A stretch of 64,000 bases of DNA. Source: Candidatus Tepidiaquacellales bacterium UBA2330. GTDB taxonomy: Bacteria; Bacteroidota; Ignavibacteria; Tepidaquicellales; Tepidaquicellaceae. The stretch's first letter is position 1. Every line of letters begins with the position of its first letter. The position numbers and the translations under genes were made by a program. Below the pieces are notes generated by a model. That model ran no database searches. It was not told the origin of the DNA and saw only the letters and a program-made list of their open reading frames with translations. The stretch lies in contig DDUU01000046.1 of assembly GCA_002344965.1 (NCBI GenBank), positions 39,221 through 103,220 of the forward strand. Reading direction: 5' to 3'. Of the stretch, positions 9,637 to 18,816 are shown piece by piece.

Positions 9637-9945
9637 ATGTTTGCAATAGTTAATATAAAAGGACATCAGTACAGAGTTCAGGAAAATCAGCAGGTGTTCA
9701 TACCGAAACTGAAAGATGAGATCGGTTCAAAAGTTACTTTCAGTGACGTATTAATGTTTTCACCTGACGATAAAACTTTTGAGATCGGCGCGCCAAAGCT
9801 TGGAATGACAGTGGAAGCAACGGTCACAGGGCATGTAAAAGATGATAAAGTTATTGTATTCAAAAAGAAAAGAAGAAAAGGATATAAAGTAAGAAGAGGT
9901 CACAGACAGAATTATACACAGATCACTATTGATAAAATCGCATAA
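9637..9945 (+). CDS. rplU: 50S ribosomal protein L21
   Basis: A 102-residue bL21, the usual length. It opens with MFAIVNIKGHQYRVQENQ and has the basic RNA-binding segment KKKRRKGYKVRRGHRQ near residue 75-92 that contacts 23S rRNA. It is paired with rpmA in the conserved rplU-rpmA order, 60 nt apart, and sits just behind tRNA-Ala, probably in the same transcript. Confidence 0.98.
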   Translation: MFAIVNIKGHQYRVQENQQVFIPKLKDEIGSKVTFSDVLMFSPDDKTFEIGAPKLGMTVEATVTGHVKDDKVIVFKKKRRKGYKVRRGHRQNYTQITIDKIA

Positions 9946-10005
9946 GTAAATACTTCAGAAAGAACAGTAAAATCAATTTTTAAACAATAAACCAGGAATT
10001 CAGAA

Positions 10006-10266
10006 ATGGCACACAAAAAAGGACTCGGAAGTTCTAAAAACGGAAGAGACTCAAATTCAAAAAGACTCGGAGTAAAAAAATACGGCGGAGAGTCAGTCAT
10101 AGCCGGAAACATACTTGTCAGACAAAGAGGTACGAGATATTTACCGGGCGCTAATGTAGGTCTTGGCAAGGATTATACAATATTTTCTTTAATAGACGGC
10201 AAAGTAAACTTCACAACCAAAAAAGGCAAAAAGACCTTAAATGTAATTCCAAATGAAACTGCCTGA
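10006..10266 (+). CDS. rpmA: 50S ribosomal protein L27
   Basis: An 86-residue bL27 with the standard flexible N-terminus (MAHKKGLGSSKNGRDS) that reaches the peptidyl-transferase centre. There is no cleavable N-terminal extension of the Firmicutes type. It is second in the rplU-rpmA pair and is followed by a strong intrinsic terminator. Confidence 0.98.
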   Translation: MAHKKGLGSSKNGRDSNSKRLGVKKYGGESVIAGNILVRQRGTRYLPGANVGLGKDYTIFSLIDGKVNFTTKKGKKTLNVIPNETA

Positions 10267-10285
10267 TAAATGTTAACAACAGTTT

Positions 10286-10328
10286 TAAAGAGGTTATTCT
10301 GAGAGATTGGAATAACCTCTTTATTTTT
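10286..10328 (+). terminator. intrinsic terminator after rpmA
   Basis: AAAGAGGTTATTC pairs with GAATAACCTCTTT around a short loop, followed by a T-rich run (TTATTTTTT). It closes the ribosomal protein transcript and separates it from mdh. Confidence 0.85.
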
Positions 10329-10352
10329 TATAAATAAATAAATTCAGAATAT

Positions 10353-11288
10353 ATGAAAATCACAGTAGTCGGCGCGGGAAATGTAGGAGCTACCTGCGCA
10401 AATGTAATAGCTCAGAAAGAATTATCAAATGAAGTGATCCTTCTCGATATTAAGGAAGGAATTGCAGAAGGAAAATCCCTGGATATATGGCAGACTTCCG
10501 GTATTAATAATTATGATACAAGAGTTACCGGCGTAACAAATGATTATACAAAAACCGCAGGATCCGGAGTGGTTGTGATCACTTCAGGACTTCCGAGAAA
10601 ACCCGGAATGAGCAGGGATGATCTTATTTCTACAAATGCAGCAATCGTAAAATCAGTTACGGAAAATGTCATTAAGCATTCTCCGGATGCGATTATAATC
10701 GTAGTATCAAATCCGCTGGATGTAATGACTTACTGCGCTTATTTATCCGCAAACATTCCTTCTGCAAAAGTAATGGGAATGGCGGGAATTCTTGACACAG
10801 CGAGATACAGAGCATTTCTGGCGGAAGCGCTGGACTGTTCACCTAAAGATATATCCGCAATGCTTCTCGGCGGTCACGGCGATACAATGGTGCCGCTTCC
10901 GAGATATACAACTGTCAGCGGAATTCCTGTTACGGAATTGATAGACAATGCAAAGCTTGACGCAATTGTTGACAGAACAAAAAAAGGCGGCGGCGAGCTT
11001 GTAGCACTTATGGGAACATCAGCATGGTATGCGCCCGGCGCTGCTGCAGCTCAGATGGTTGAATCAATTGTAAGAAATCAGAAAAGAATTTTTCCGGTCT
11101 GCGCATGGCTTCAGGGAGAATACGGAATGAATGATATTTATCTCGGTGTGCCTGTTGTGCTTGGTAAAAACGGGATTGAAAAAATTATTGAACTGAAACT
11201 TAATGATGATGAAACTGCGCTTCTGAAAGATTCAGCTAAAGCTGTCAAAGAAGTGATGAATGTTCTGGATGATCTGAATAAAAAATAA
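10353..11288 (+). CDS. mdh: malate dehydrogenase (NAD, LDH-like)
   Basis: Interconverts malate and oxaloacetate in the TCA cycle. The 311 residues show the Rossmann motif GAGNVG (7-12) and Asp32 after a beta strand (NAD preference). The mobile loop PRKPGMSR has Arg82 and Arg88, which mark malate rather than lactate specificity. The catalytic pair is D148 (LDTAR) and H175 (GGHGDTMVPLPRY). This is the LDH-like MDH type found in Chlorobi and relatives. It lies downstream of the rpmA terminator with no clear promoter of its own. Confidence 0.96.
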   Translation: MKITVVGAGNVGATCANVIAQKELSNEVILLDIKEGIAEGKSLDIWQTSGINNYDTRVTGVTNDYTKTAGSGVVVITSGLPRKPGMSRDDLISTNAAIVKSVTENVIKHSPDAIIIVVSNPLDVMTYCAYLSANIPSAKVMGMAGILDTARYRAFLAEALDCSPKDISAMLLGGHGDTMVPLPRYTTVSGIPVTELIDNAKLDAIVDRTKKGGGELVALMGTSAWYAPGAAAAQMVESIVRNQKRIFPVCAWLQGEYGMNDIYLGVPVVLGKNGIEKIIELKLNDDETALLKDSAKAVKEVMNVLDDLNKK

Positions 11289-11308
11289 TTATTGCTTTAA
11301 TTTTTGCA

Positions 11309-11346
11309 TAAGATCCTGTCTGTTATTTTTCAGACCGGATCTTTTT
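11309..11346. terminator. bidirectional terminator between mdh and the RsbW-like gene
   Basis: AAGATCCTGTCTG pairs with CAGACCGGATCTT (one mismatch), followed by TTTTGTTT on the plus strand and preceded by A-rich sequence. The right arm includes the last codons of the convergent ATPase gene. Confidence 0.7.
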
Positions 11347-11749
11347 GTTTATAGCATTTCAAAACAAACTCCGTACCGGTTTCAGTCGAGTTGCAGATAA
11401 AGTTATCTACCAATGATTTAATTATGAAAATACCTCTTCCGCTTTCTTTAAGAAGGTTATCTTCTGATGTCGGATCCGGTACATTTGAAAGTATAAAACC
11501 GGCTCCTTCGTCAATGATCCTTACCATGATCTGATCTGAATTATACAATATTTCTGTATAAACTTTTTTATGATGGCTTTCCTTATTCCCGTGAACTATT
11601 GCGTTTATCAGCGCTTCAGAACACGCTATTTTCAGATTAATGAATTTTTCATCTTCAAGTCCGAATTTCTCATTAACCTGATCAAGCAAAACTTCAAACT
11701 TCACTATTTCATTTCTTTCGCTTTTAAGAGTGAGTATTTCTTTATGCAA
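11330..11749 (-). CDS. RsbW-like anti-sigma factor / histidine-kinase-like ATPase
   Basis: A 139-residue stand-alone GHKL ATPase of the RsbW/SpoIIAB family, which binds or phosphorylates anti-anti-sigma (STAS) partners. The N box is SEALINAIVHGN (44-55, with N49), the G1 box is DEGAGF (80-85) and the G2 box is GRGIFII (104-110). No partner STAS or sigma gene lies nearby. The start is TTG at 11749; the frame holds no suitable ATG and an upstream stop is close. Its target is unknown. Confidence 0.85.
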   Translation of the reverse strand: MHKEILTLKSERNEIVKFEVLLDQVNEKFGLEDEKFINLKIACSEALINAIVHGNKESHHKKVYTEILYNSDQIMVRIIDEGAGFILSNVPDPTSEDNLLKESGRGIFIIKSLVDNFICNSTETGTEFVLKCYKQKDPV

Positions 11750-11796
11750 TCTGTATTTTTAAATTAATTCTTATTTAACAAAATATAAAAGATTTT

Positions 11797-13737
11797 TCAC
11801 ATATTCCATAATATATTGAGTTGGAAATTTAAGGAGGAATTAGACTGAGATGGATTTATATATTCAATTTTATCAAGACCTATCAGAAAATTTACCGAAG
11901 AGTTATTGTTCATATAAATTTCCGCCCTACCCATAGGACCGAATGACTTATATATATTTGACAGAACTTTTTCGCTTTCGTCATAATTATATCTGTGCTG
12001 CGAAAAGTATTTATAGCCAATTCCGAAGTTGAGAAAATTTTTAAACAGATAATTAATTTCAGGCATATAAAACTGTTCCGTATAGAATGCGATCGGCTTT
12101 ACCGAAAAAGAATTATTTAAAAATTCTCCCTGTTCGTAAAATTTAAGTTCACCTGCAAAGTTAATTTTAAAACCTTTTCCGAAATTATAAGAGCTGGAAT
12201 CCCTGATGCTCAGCTGTCTGTAAGAAAAACTCTGTATCTGAGAGATCAGATCCTCATAATCATACACTGTGTAATTTGCAGATACCTGAAAGAAATTTTT
12301 TGTAATAAATCTTTCCGCAGGTCTGAAATTACTGTAAGAACTGAGCCTGTATATTCTGTTCCTGTAATTGTTTGCGCTCCTTTGTGAAAATATATAGCTG
12401 AGCTTTGATTCTATAAATTCAAACTTTGTCTCTGTATCAAAATTAAACAGATTATTAAAAATATGTGAAGCTGCGATTATTGATTCTGTTTCATCCCTGT
12501 CATCATAATTCTGCTGAAAGTCAGTATCGTATCTCAGAAGTGATGTTGAACCGGTGAAAGCAAAAGAATTAGTATTGGATACCGGGTAATAAACATTTAA
12601 AAGCATTGACGTCCTTCTGCTGTTATTATTTTTATTCTTCTCGGCTTTTTCAAGTTCGCTGATCTGAGATGAAGTCAGTCCTTCGGTATTGATTAGCGAA
12701 TGATTTTCAGATCTTTCGTTTAAAATTATCCTGAGCTGAGAATAGAGATCTTCCCATACATAATTCAGATTCGAATAGATCTCAAGATTATTTTCAATGA
12801 TCCTGTTATCATAAGTGTTTTCAAAAAGTATTGTAGAAGAAGGCGGCTTATATTTATATTCTCTCGTGATATTTCTGTTTTGAAAACTTCCGCCAAGCGA
12901 CAGCATTACATCCTTTGAAAAGCCGTAGTTTAAAATATCACCTATATAAATAAAATTTTCACTTCGCTTCTCAATATTATTTTTTACTCCGTAAATCTGG
13001 GATATCCCGGGTGATGCAGGGAAATAGAAATCATTTTTCTGATTGTAATATCGCAGCATGCCTTTATTATCAGAAAGCGAAGCAAATCTTTTATAGATAT
13101 CCGCATTAAGTTCATAGTTATGATTTATTTTCTGATCAAGATTTTCATAAAACAATATAAGCCTGCCGTTTGTAAGATATTCATTCACATCGTAATTTAT
13201 TGCCTGGGCTTCAAAGTACCCGCTCGGTCCGGAGTTAAATTCACCAATCTGATCTTCAGCTTTAAATCCTAATTTACTGTTAATAAAAATACTGCCTCGG
13301 ATTCTTGCGTCTGCGTTTGCATATATGTAGCTGCTTTTATTCTGGTTAGTCTGGATATTTCTGTCATCAGTAAAAAATTTATTCTGAAATCCAACGCCGG
13401 TATTCAGATTCTCCAGTGCGCTGTAATAAAGAAGAAGCTTTAAATTATTGTAATCCCTGAAAAAATTTCTGTTCAGCTTGGAAACATTGGAGAGAAAAGT
13501 ATTACTTAGATTAAATCCGAATCTGCCCGATGATTTTCCGTAATTCAGTATTGAGCTTAAGTTTGAAGAATTTAGATCATTATACAAATTCGTCTGAAAA
13601 ATATTTGTATTGTAAACAGAATCAGTCATTACTGAACTTATCTGCGCTGATGCAGCTTCATTCAATAACATCAGAAGTATAAGATATTTAATCGATGAGA
13701 TCTTCAAAGTTAAATTTCTTAGATTCAATTGATTCAT
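11797..13737 (-). CDS. putative outer-membrane beta-barrel protein
   Basis: A 646-residue protein with a signal peptide (hydrophobic core YLILLMLL, cleavage near ASAQ at 28-32), then long alternating beta-strand sequence rich in Asn, Tyr, Phe and Ser, ending in Trp-Asn-Met. That composition suits an outer-membrane barrel, but I recognise no named family. Its first 50 nt overlap the end of the ABC ATPase gene in another frame. The signal peptide lies across the overlap, so this long start is preferred. Function unknown. Confidence 0.65.
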   Translation of the reverse strand: MNQLNLRNLTLKISSIKYLILLMLLNEAASAQISSVMTDSVYNTNIFQTNLYNDLNSSNLSSILNYGKSSGRFGFNLSNTFLSNVSKLNRNFFRDYNNLKLLLYYSALENLNTGVGFQNKFFTDDRNIQTNQNKSSYIYANADARIRGSIFINSKLGFKAEDQIGEFNSGPSGYFEAQAINYDVNEYLTNGRLILFYENLDQKINHNYELNADIYKRFASLSDNKGMLRYYNQKNDFYFPASPGISQIYGVKNNIEKRSENFIYIGDILNYGFSKDVMLSLGGSFQNRNITREYKYKPPSSTILFENTYDNRIIENNLEIYSNLNYVWEDLYSQLRIILNERSENHSLINTEGLTSSQISELEKAEKNKNNNSRRTSMLLNVYYPVSNTNSFAFTGSTSLLRYDTDFQQNYDDRDETESIIAASHIFNNLFNFDTETKFEFIESKLSYIFSQRSANNYRNRIYRLSSYSNFRPAERFITKNFFQVSANYTVYDYEDLISQIQSFSYRQLSIRDSSSYNFGKGFKINFAGELKFYEQGEFLNNSFSVKPIAFYTEQFYMPEINYLFKNFLNFGIGYKYFSQHRYNYDESEKVLSNIYKSFGPMGRAEIYMNNNSSVNFLIGLDKIEYINPSQSNSSLNFQLNILWNM

Positions 13738-14449
13738 CAGTGTTTAAATCTCTGAAAAGTTTTTCAAGGTCAGAAAAATTATCAAGTGATTTCAGTTCGG
13801 AAGTTTTAATATCCAGCTCAATTTTTCCTTTATTGATCCATACTATCTTGGTCGAGATCTTCTCAATTATATTAAGGTGATGTGAACAGTAGAGAATTGT
13901 TCTGCCTTTCGAAGCGAGAAATTTTATCAGATCATGGAAAACAAAAATTGAATTTGTATCCAGACCGTTCAGTGGTTCATCAAGGAAAATTACCGGCGGG
14001 TCGTGCATCAATGCCGATGTTATCATTACTTTCTGCCTGTTTCCTTTCGAGAGATTACCGATAGAATCATTTATAAGATCCGAATATCCGAACAGCTCAG
14101 CATATAAATTTATTCTTCTTGAAACTAATTCTCCGCTCATATTCCTTACCCTGCCTGCGAAATTAAAAAACTCTTCCGGTGATAAAGAATTGAAAAGATC
14201 AGCGCTTTCAGGGACATAACCTGTAATTCTTTTTATCTGAACAGGATCCATTGAAACATCAGTATCGTTTATCAATACAGTTCCTTTGTCAAAACCAAGG
14301 ATTCCGGAAAGTATTTTTACTGTTGTTGATTTCCCTGCGCCGTTTGTGCCGATATATCCGCAGATCTCTCCTCTGCTGATTTCAAAAGAAATATTATCTA
14401 ATGCAGTGAAATCGTCGTAATTTTTTGTAAGATCCTTTACGGAGATCAT
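13688..14449 (-). CDS. ABC transporter ATP-binding protein
   Basis: A 253-residue ABC ATPase of the ABC-2/CcmA-like class. Walker A is GTNGAGKST (34-42), the Q-loop region is GYVPES, the signature is LSKGNRQK, Walker B is VIFLDEP with the D-loop LNGLD, and the switch His is in CSHHL. No permease gene is adjacent. Its neighbours are a secreted hydrolase upstream (12 nt) and an overlapping outer-membrane protein downstream. It must pair with a membrane subunit encoded elsewhere, or act alone. Substrate unknown. Confidence 0.9.
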   Translation of the reverse strand: MISVKDLTKNYDDFTALDNISFEISRGEICGYIGTNGAGKSTTVKILSGILGFDKGTVLINDTDVSMDPVQIKRITGYVPESADLFNSLSPEEFFNFAGRVRNMSGELVSRRINLYAELFGYSDLINDSIGNLSKGNRQKVMITSALMHDPPVIFLDEPLNGLDTNSIFVFHDLIKFLASKGRTILYCSHHLNIIEKISTKIVWINKGKIELDIKTSELKSLDNFSDLEKLFRDLNTDESIESKKFNFEDLID

Positions 14450-14461
14450 AGTTATGAAATA

Positions 14462-15250
14462 TTATTTTTCGCTGAATATTTCTTTGAAAAATACTTTCAT
14501 TGCTTCCCATGATCTTTTGTCTGCATTCTCATTATATGCAGAACCTTTTGACGGATCAGTACCTGCGTTTAAATTTGTAAAGGAATGAACTGCACCGCTG
14601 TATTCCGTTAGGATATAATCTTTGACTGCATTTTCCATTTCCTTTTTAAATTCGGATACTTCGCTTTCAGGTACATACGGATCGACAGCACCATGGAGAA
14701 TAAGCACTTTTGTTTTTATATTTTTTGCATCTTCAGGATTACCGGATTTAAGAGAACCATGAAAACTCACAACGCCGTTAATTTCAGCTCCGCTCCTAGC
14801 AAGCTCAAGCACACCTGATCCGCCAAAGCAGTAACCGATCGCTGCGATTTTGCTTTTGTCAACGTTGGACATTTTCGTTAATTCTGTTAAACCGGCGTTT
14901 ACTCTCTCTTTGAATAAATTTCTGTCAGCATAATATTTTCCGGCTTCCTGACTTGACTCTTCTGTACTTACCGGTCGTATTCCCTTGCCGTAAATATCTA
15001 CAGCAAACGCTACATAACCTGATTCTGCCAGCATTCTCGCGCGCATTTTTTCATATTCTCCTAACCCTTTCCATTGATGAACAATAATTACGCCGGGTTT
15101 AATACCGTCAGATGAATTATCATAAGCGATAAAGCCCTGAAATGTCTTATCACCAATTTTATATTCATAATCTTCTTCAATAATTTCAGAATAAATATTT
15201 TTTGCAGTCATTAGAAACAGGATTAAAATTAAACAGATAATATTTTTCAT
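14462..15250 (-). CDS. secreted dienelactone hydrolase family protein
   Basis: A 262-residue alpha/beta hydrolase with an N-terminal signal sequence (about 4-20). The catalytic triad of the DLH family can be placed: Cys141 in GYCFGGSG, Asp in HGAVDPYVP (near 192) and His in AVHSF (near 224). The family hydrolyses cyclic ester or lactone bonds; the substrate here is unknown. It is probably exported to the periplasm. It lies 12 nt upstream of the ABC ATPase gene and is likely the first gene of that operon. Confidence 0.87.
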   Translation of the reverse strand: MKNIICLILILFLMTAKNIYSEIIEEDYEYKIGDKTFQGFIAYDNSSDGIKPGVIIVHQWKGLGEYEKMRARMLAESGYVAFAVDIYGKGIRPVSTEESSQEAGKYYADRNLFKERVNAGLTELTKMSNVDKSKIAAIGYCFGGSGVLELARSGAEINGVVSFHGSLKSGNPEDAKNIKTKVLILHGAVDPYVPESEVSEFKKEMENAVKDYILTEYSGAVHSFTNLNAGTDPSKGSAYNENADKRSWEAMKVFFKEIFSEK

Positions 15251-15400
15251 ACCTGAATTAGTTTAAGTTAGTAAATTTTATTAATTATAAGATAATTGAA
15301 CTGTAATTAGAATACAAAAAAATCTGTGTCTGTTCACCGTCTGAATTTGAATTTGATTTATTTAAATTAAATTTATAGTTCAAATAAAAATAAATGTGAC

Positions 15401-15408
15401 TATATTTG
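15401..15408 (+). promoter_or_regulatory. -7 element for the rhomboid gene
   Basis: TATATTTG matches TAnnTTTG exactly and ends 9 nt before the ATG at 15418, so the mRNA would have almost no leader. No good -33 TTTG is present 19-21 nt upstream. Confidence 0.4.
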
Positions 15409-15417
15409 CACTTCACT

Positions 15418-16143
15418 ATGAATGATAATTTTGAAAACATTAATGCCGATGATAAGGATGATATTAAATCCGAAAAATCAAAGATCCTCTCTTCATTCTT
15501 TTTCAGCGGATCTTTTGTTTTACTTTTATGGATAATTCAGTTTATCCAGTGGGCGACTGGTAAAGAGTTTGCAACTTTCGGTGTACTGCCCAGAACTCTT
15601 TCCGGACTTGCCGGAATTCTTACTGCTCCGCTCGTGCACGCTGATTTTTCACATCTGATCTCAAACTCATTTTCTCTTTTTCTTCTCCTGTTCGGTATTC
15701 TGTATTTTTACAGGACTTCTGCCGTAAAAGTATTCATTATAATTTATATAGTTGACGGAATTATGGTATGGCTGTTTGCAAGAAGTTCATATCATATAGG
15801 TGCCAGCGGTCTTGTTTACGGATTTGCAGCGTTTCTCTTTTTCAGCGGGTTATTCAGAAAAGATAAAAGCTCAATGGCGCTTTCTCTGCTTGTAGTGTTT
15901 TTATACGGCGGAATGGTCTGGGGCGTATTGCCCGTCAAGCCGGAAATCTCTTTTGAATCACATTTATTCGGAGCTCTGACAGGAATAGTATGTTCATATA
16001 TTTTCAGGAAAAATGATCCGCCTCCTGCTTATGAATGGGAAAGTGAAGATTATGAAGATGATGAGTATGATGACGGGAAAGAACCTGAAGATGCTGAAAT
16101 TGATGAAAACTCAGAAGAGAATGATTTCAGAAGGCTGTTCTGA
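15418..16143 (+). CDS. rhomboid family intramembrane serine protease
   Basis: A 241-residue rhomboid with six predicted membrane segments. The catalytic Ser is in GASGLVYG on TM4, the His in SHLFGA on TM6, and the HADFSHLISN motif sits on TM2. It would cleave membrane-anchored substrates within the bilayer. The C-terminal 40 residues form a very acidic Asp/Glu/Tyr tail, unusual for the core fold and probably cytoplasmic. The ATG at 15418 is chosen; a TTG four codons earlier overlaps a likely -7 promoter element. It converges on the TonB-receptor-like gene. Confidence 0.88.
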   Translation: MNDNFENINADDKDDIKSEKSKILSSFFFSGSFVLLLWIIQFIQWATGKEFATFGVLPRTLSGLAGILTAPLVHADFSHLISNSFSLFLLLFGILYFYRTSAVKVFIIIYIVDGIMVWLFARSSYHIGASGLVYGFAAFLFFSGLFRKDKSSMALSLLVVFLYGGMVWGVLPVKPEISFESHLFGALTGIVCSYIFRKNDPPPAYEWESEDYEDDEYDDGKEPEDAEIDENSEENDFRRLF

Positions 16144-16151
16144 AATCATTC
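16119..16151. terminator. bidirectional hairpin between convergent genes
   Basis: A perfect 14-bp stem: GAATGATTTCAGAA (16119-16132) pairs with TTCTGAAATCATTC (16138-16151) around a 5-nt loop. It covers the rhomboid stop codon and lies 30 nt from the end of the convergent gene. The trailing U-run is weak, so it may terminate or simply protect the mRNA 3' end. Confidence 0.6.
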
Positions 16152-16181
16152 TCTCTTAAGAAAATTATTATTACAATACTT

Positions 16182-18641
16182 TTAAAAGTCCATATCCGGT
16201 TCAGGGGAATTTCTTTCCTGCGGTCTTCTTTTCTTTCTCTCCTGTTTGCTGTTGTCCGTACCGAATTTATATGATAATGATAATGTAACCATTCTTGACA
16301 CTCTTGCTCTGGAAAAAGTCTGTGAATATAATGGTGTGCTGGAAGTGCCTGAAAATTTTGCAGTATTGAAAATATCAGAAAAATTTAAATTCAGATTCAG
16401 CTTATCATCCAGGAAATCTTTTCTTATAGCCACATCAAATGAACTCATAGGATCCATTGTACCCTGCGGAGTAATTGACTTCCCGGAATAAAAATACGTC
16501 AGCTGAATCCCTGCATCATACGGAAGAGATATATTTGAAAATAATCTTCCGGATATCGTGTTGTTTGAATTATTTCCGAGTGAATCAGAATTTATATCCT
16601 GATGAAAATAACTAAAACTTGCATTAAGGTTAACAGCTTTTGAGAAAGCACCGTTTATTAACAGCTCTCCTCCGTATGTAACTTCAGAGTTTGCATTCAC
16701 CGAAGTATTCAGCACAATATTACTGTCAATCAGTTCGCTTTTTCTTGTTATTGCATCCGACTTATGATTATAGAACAAAGAAGGTATTACGGAAAATGTA
16801 TTGAAAAATTTTGAATAGTTTAGTTCAAAAGCATTGATATATTCCGGCTTTAGATCCGGATTTCCTTTTGAATAAAACACAGGGCTGAATACTCTTGTAA
16901 CAGGAGATAATTCCCTGTATCCCGGTCTTCTGACCTTTCGTGAATAGTTTGCTCCAACTTGATCCGTCAGAGAAAATTTATATGCAACTCCTGCACTCGG
17001 AAATATATCAGATATGTTTCTGGATGTGTTTGAATTAAACAATAACTGATCAATACTGTAATTCCAGTTCTCGCCTCTTAATCCAAGATTGTAACTTAAA
17101 TCACCCGCTTCACCTGTATAAACCAGATAAGCAGCGCTGATATTTTCATCAAATAAAAAATCATCCGTAAGAGCTGTATCGAGCTCATAAGCTCCTGTAG
17201 AATTATTCAGATTATAATTTAAATTATCCGTATCCGTATTTCTGTTATTAAATTTCAAACCTGATTCGATACCTGAAGTCTTTGAAAATTTATTCTGATA
17301 ATCTATCTGAGCATTAAACTGTTTGTTCAGCTCGCTTCCGTCAATTTTCGAAAAAAGTGTTTCCAAATTTGACGGCAATGTATAATCCGTTTGTTTATTT
17401 TCATTCTCATATTCCTTGTCATAGGAATAACTGATATCACCTGTGATTGTATGAATAGATTTTTCGAATGACCTGAAGTAATTTAACCCAACAGAATATT
17501 CATTGTTGTTTTCAATTTCACTTCCCGTTGTTTTATAATCCTGCAGAAGAGATCCTGTGGCATCAAAGATCTGAAGATTGTCCGTATCGCCTCTGTTTCT
17601 GCTTCCTTCTCCATACCGGACGTTAAAATTCAAAACATCTTTAAGAGACGGATAATATTCAAATTCAAACTTTGCGTTGTCGCCGTTCATTCTCATTCTT
17701 CCGTCGCCTGTCTGATTTGTAAACGCTTCATCTGTGCTGAAAAAATTATCCCTGTCAATCGCAGAGTTAAAATATCTTGTTCTTATCCTCTTATCGTAAG
17801 ATCCTGATATTTTGTAATCCTTTGTTTTGTAATTAAGATTCAAACCTGTCCCGTAATTATCCTGAGTCCCGCCGCTCATATCAAGCTGACCGTTAATACC
17901 GCCGTCATCAAAATCTTTTAATACGAGATTAATAACTCCCGTTGAACCTTCAGCATCAAATTTTGCAGAAGGGTTTGTAATTACTTCAACTGAACTCACC
18001 TGATCCGAAGGCAGCTGCTCGAGTATTCTTGCGATATTTCCCGTGACAGGTCTTCCGTTAATATAATATTTTATGCTTGAATTGCCGCGCAGACTTACAT
18101 TATTGTCTATATCGACCGTTACGGAAGGAAGATTTTTCAGAATGTCAATTGCAGTTCCGCCTTTTACGCTCATATTTTCCGCAACGTTAAAAATTTTCTT
18201 TTCCCCGCGAAGCTCCATAAAAGGTTTGTCTGCTTCAACGGAAATTTCATCAGTCACCGTTCCTGAATTCAGATATACAGTATCAATTTTTTTATTTTTT
18301 GAATCAGGTTCGGTTAATTCCAATTTCAAAGAATATTTGTTATATCCCGTAAGATTCATATTTAATGTGTAACTTCCCTGAGAAATATCTGATATTTCAA
18401 AAAAACCTTTTTCATCTGTAGATGCTCCGCCGGCAAGTACTGAATCTGTCTTGTTAAATATCTGAATTGTTACGCCTTCAAGCGGCGTTTTACTTTGTCT
18501 GTCATATACAAACCCTGTTATCGAACCGTCATTGAACATCTGTCCGGAATTGCTGCTAACGCTGTTTATTTTACCCGGATCAGTCTGAGTAAAACCTGTT
18601 GAGTAAATAAGTATTGACAGCAGTATTAATATATTTTTCAT
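16182..18641 (-). CDS. TonB-dependent-receptor-like outer-membrane protein
   Basis: An 819-residue outer-membrane protein: signal peptide (1-19); a carboxypeptidase-regulatory-like beta-sandwich (about 40-125, GSITGFVYDRQSKTPLEGV); a plug-like domain (about 140-245, GGTAIDILKNLPSV, SIKYYINGRP, EVITNPSAKFDAEG); then a large beta-barrel with the REL-SPVTR region and a C-terminal barrel strand before a basic tail. This is the OMP_b-brl_3 type common in Bacteroidetes. Some members transport ligands with TonB, others are of unknown use. No SusD partner or other nutrient genes are adjacent, so the substrate is unknown. Confidence 0.85.
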   Translation of the reverse strand: MKNILILLSILIYSTGFTQTDPGKINSVSSNSGQMFNDGSITGFVYDRQSKTPLEGVTIQIFNKTDSVLAGGASTDEKGFFEISDISQGSYTLNMNLTGYNKYSLKLELTEPDSKNKKIDTVYLNSGTVTDEISVEADKPFMELRGEKKIFNVAENMSVKGGTAIDILKNLPSVTVDIDNNVSLRGNSSIKYYINGRPVTGNIARILEQLPSDQVSSVEVITNPSAKFDAEGSTGVINLVLKDFDDGGINGQLDMSGGTQDNYGTGLNLNYKTKDYKISGSYDKRIRTRYFNSAIDRDNFFSTDEAFTNQTGDGRMRMNGDNAKFEFEYYPSLKDVLNFNVRYGEGSRNRGDTDNLQIFDATGSLLQDYKTTGSEIENNNEYSVGLNYFRSFEKSIHTITGDISYSYDKEYENENKQTDYTLPSNLETLFSKIDGSELNKQFNAQIDYQNKFSKTSGIESGLKFNNRNTDTDNLNYNLNNSTGAYELDTALTDDFLFDENISAAYLVYTGEAGDLSYNLGLRGENWNYSIDQLLFNSNTSRNISDIFPSAGVAYKFSLTDQVGANYSRKVRRPGYRELSPVTRVFSPVFYSKGNPDLKPEYINAFELNYSKFFNTFSVIPSLFYNHKSDAITRKSELIDSNIVLNTSVNANSEVTYGGELLINGAFSKAVNLNASFSYFHQDINSDSLGNNSNNTISGRLFSNISLPYDAGIQLTYFYSGKSITPQGTMDPMSSFDVAIRKDFLDDKLNLNLNFSDIFNTAKFSGTSSTPLYSQTFSRARVSRMVTLSLSYKFGTDNSKQERKKRRPQERNSPEPDMDF

Positions 18642-18816
18642 GTTTAAGTTTTTGATTTCTGAATCAAGTAATTCGTTTAATGCAAAACATAATCAGAATA
18701 AAGCATAATCTGATAAAGTCTTTAATAAGTTTTACCTTAATACAGCGATTTATACAAGAAATTACACACTGTTTTAGTTCCTGAATAAAAAAATTTTTTA
18801 AAACCGTTTTTTTAAA

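Noticed and set aside
9912..10169. 85-codon minus-strand frame across rplU/rpmA
   Set aside because: Lies antisense to conserved ribosomal protein genes; no independent support.
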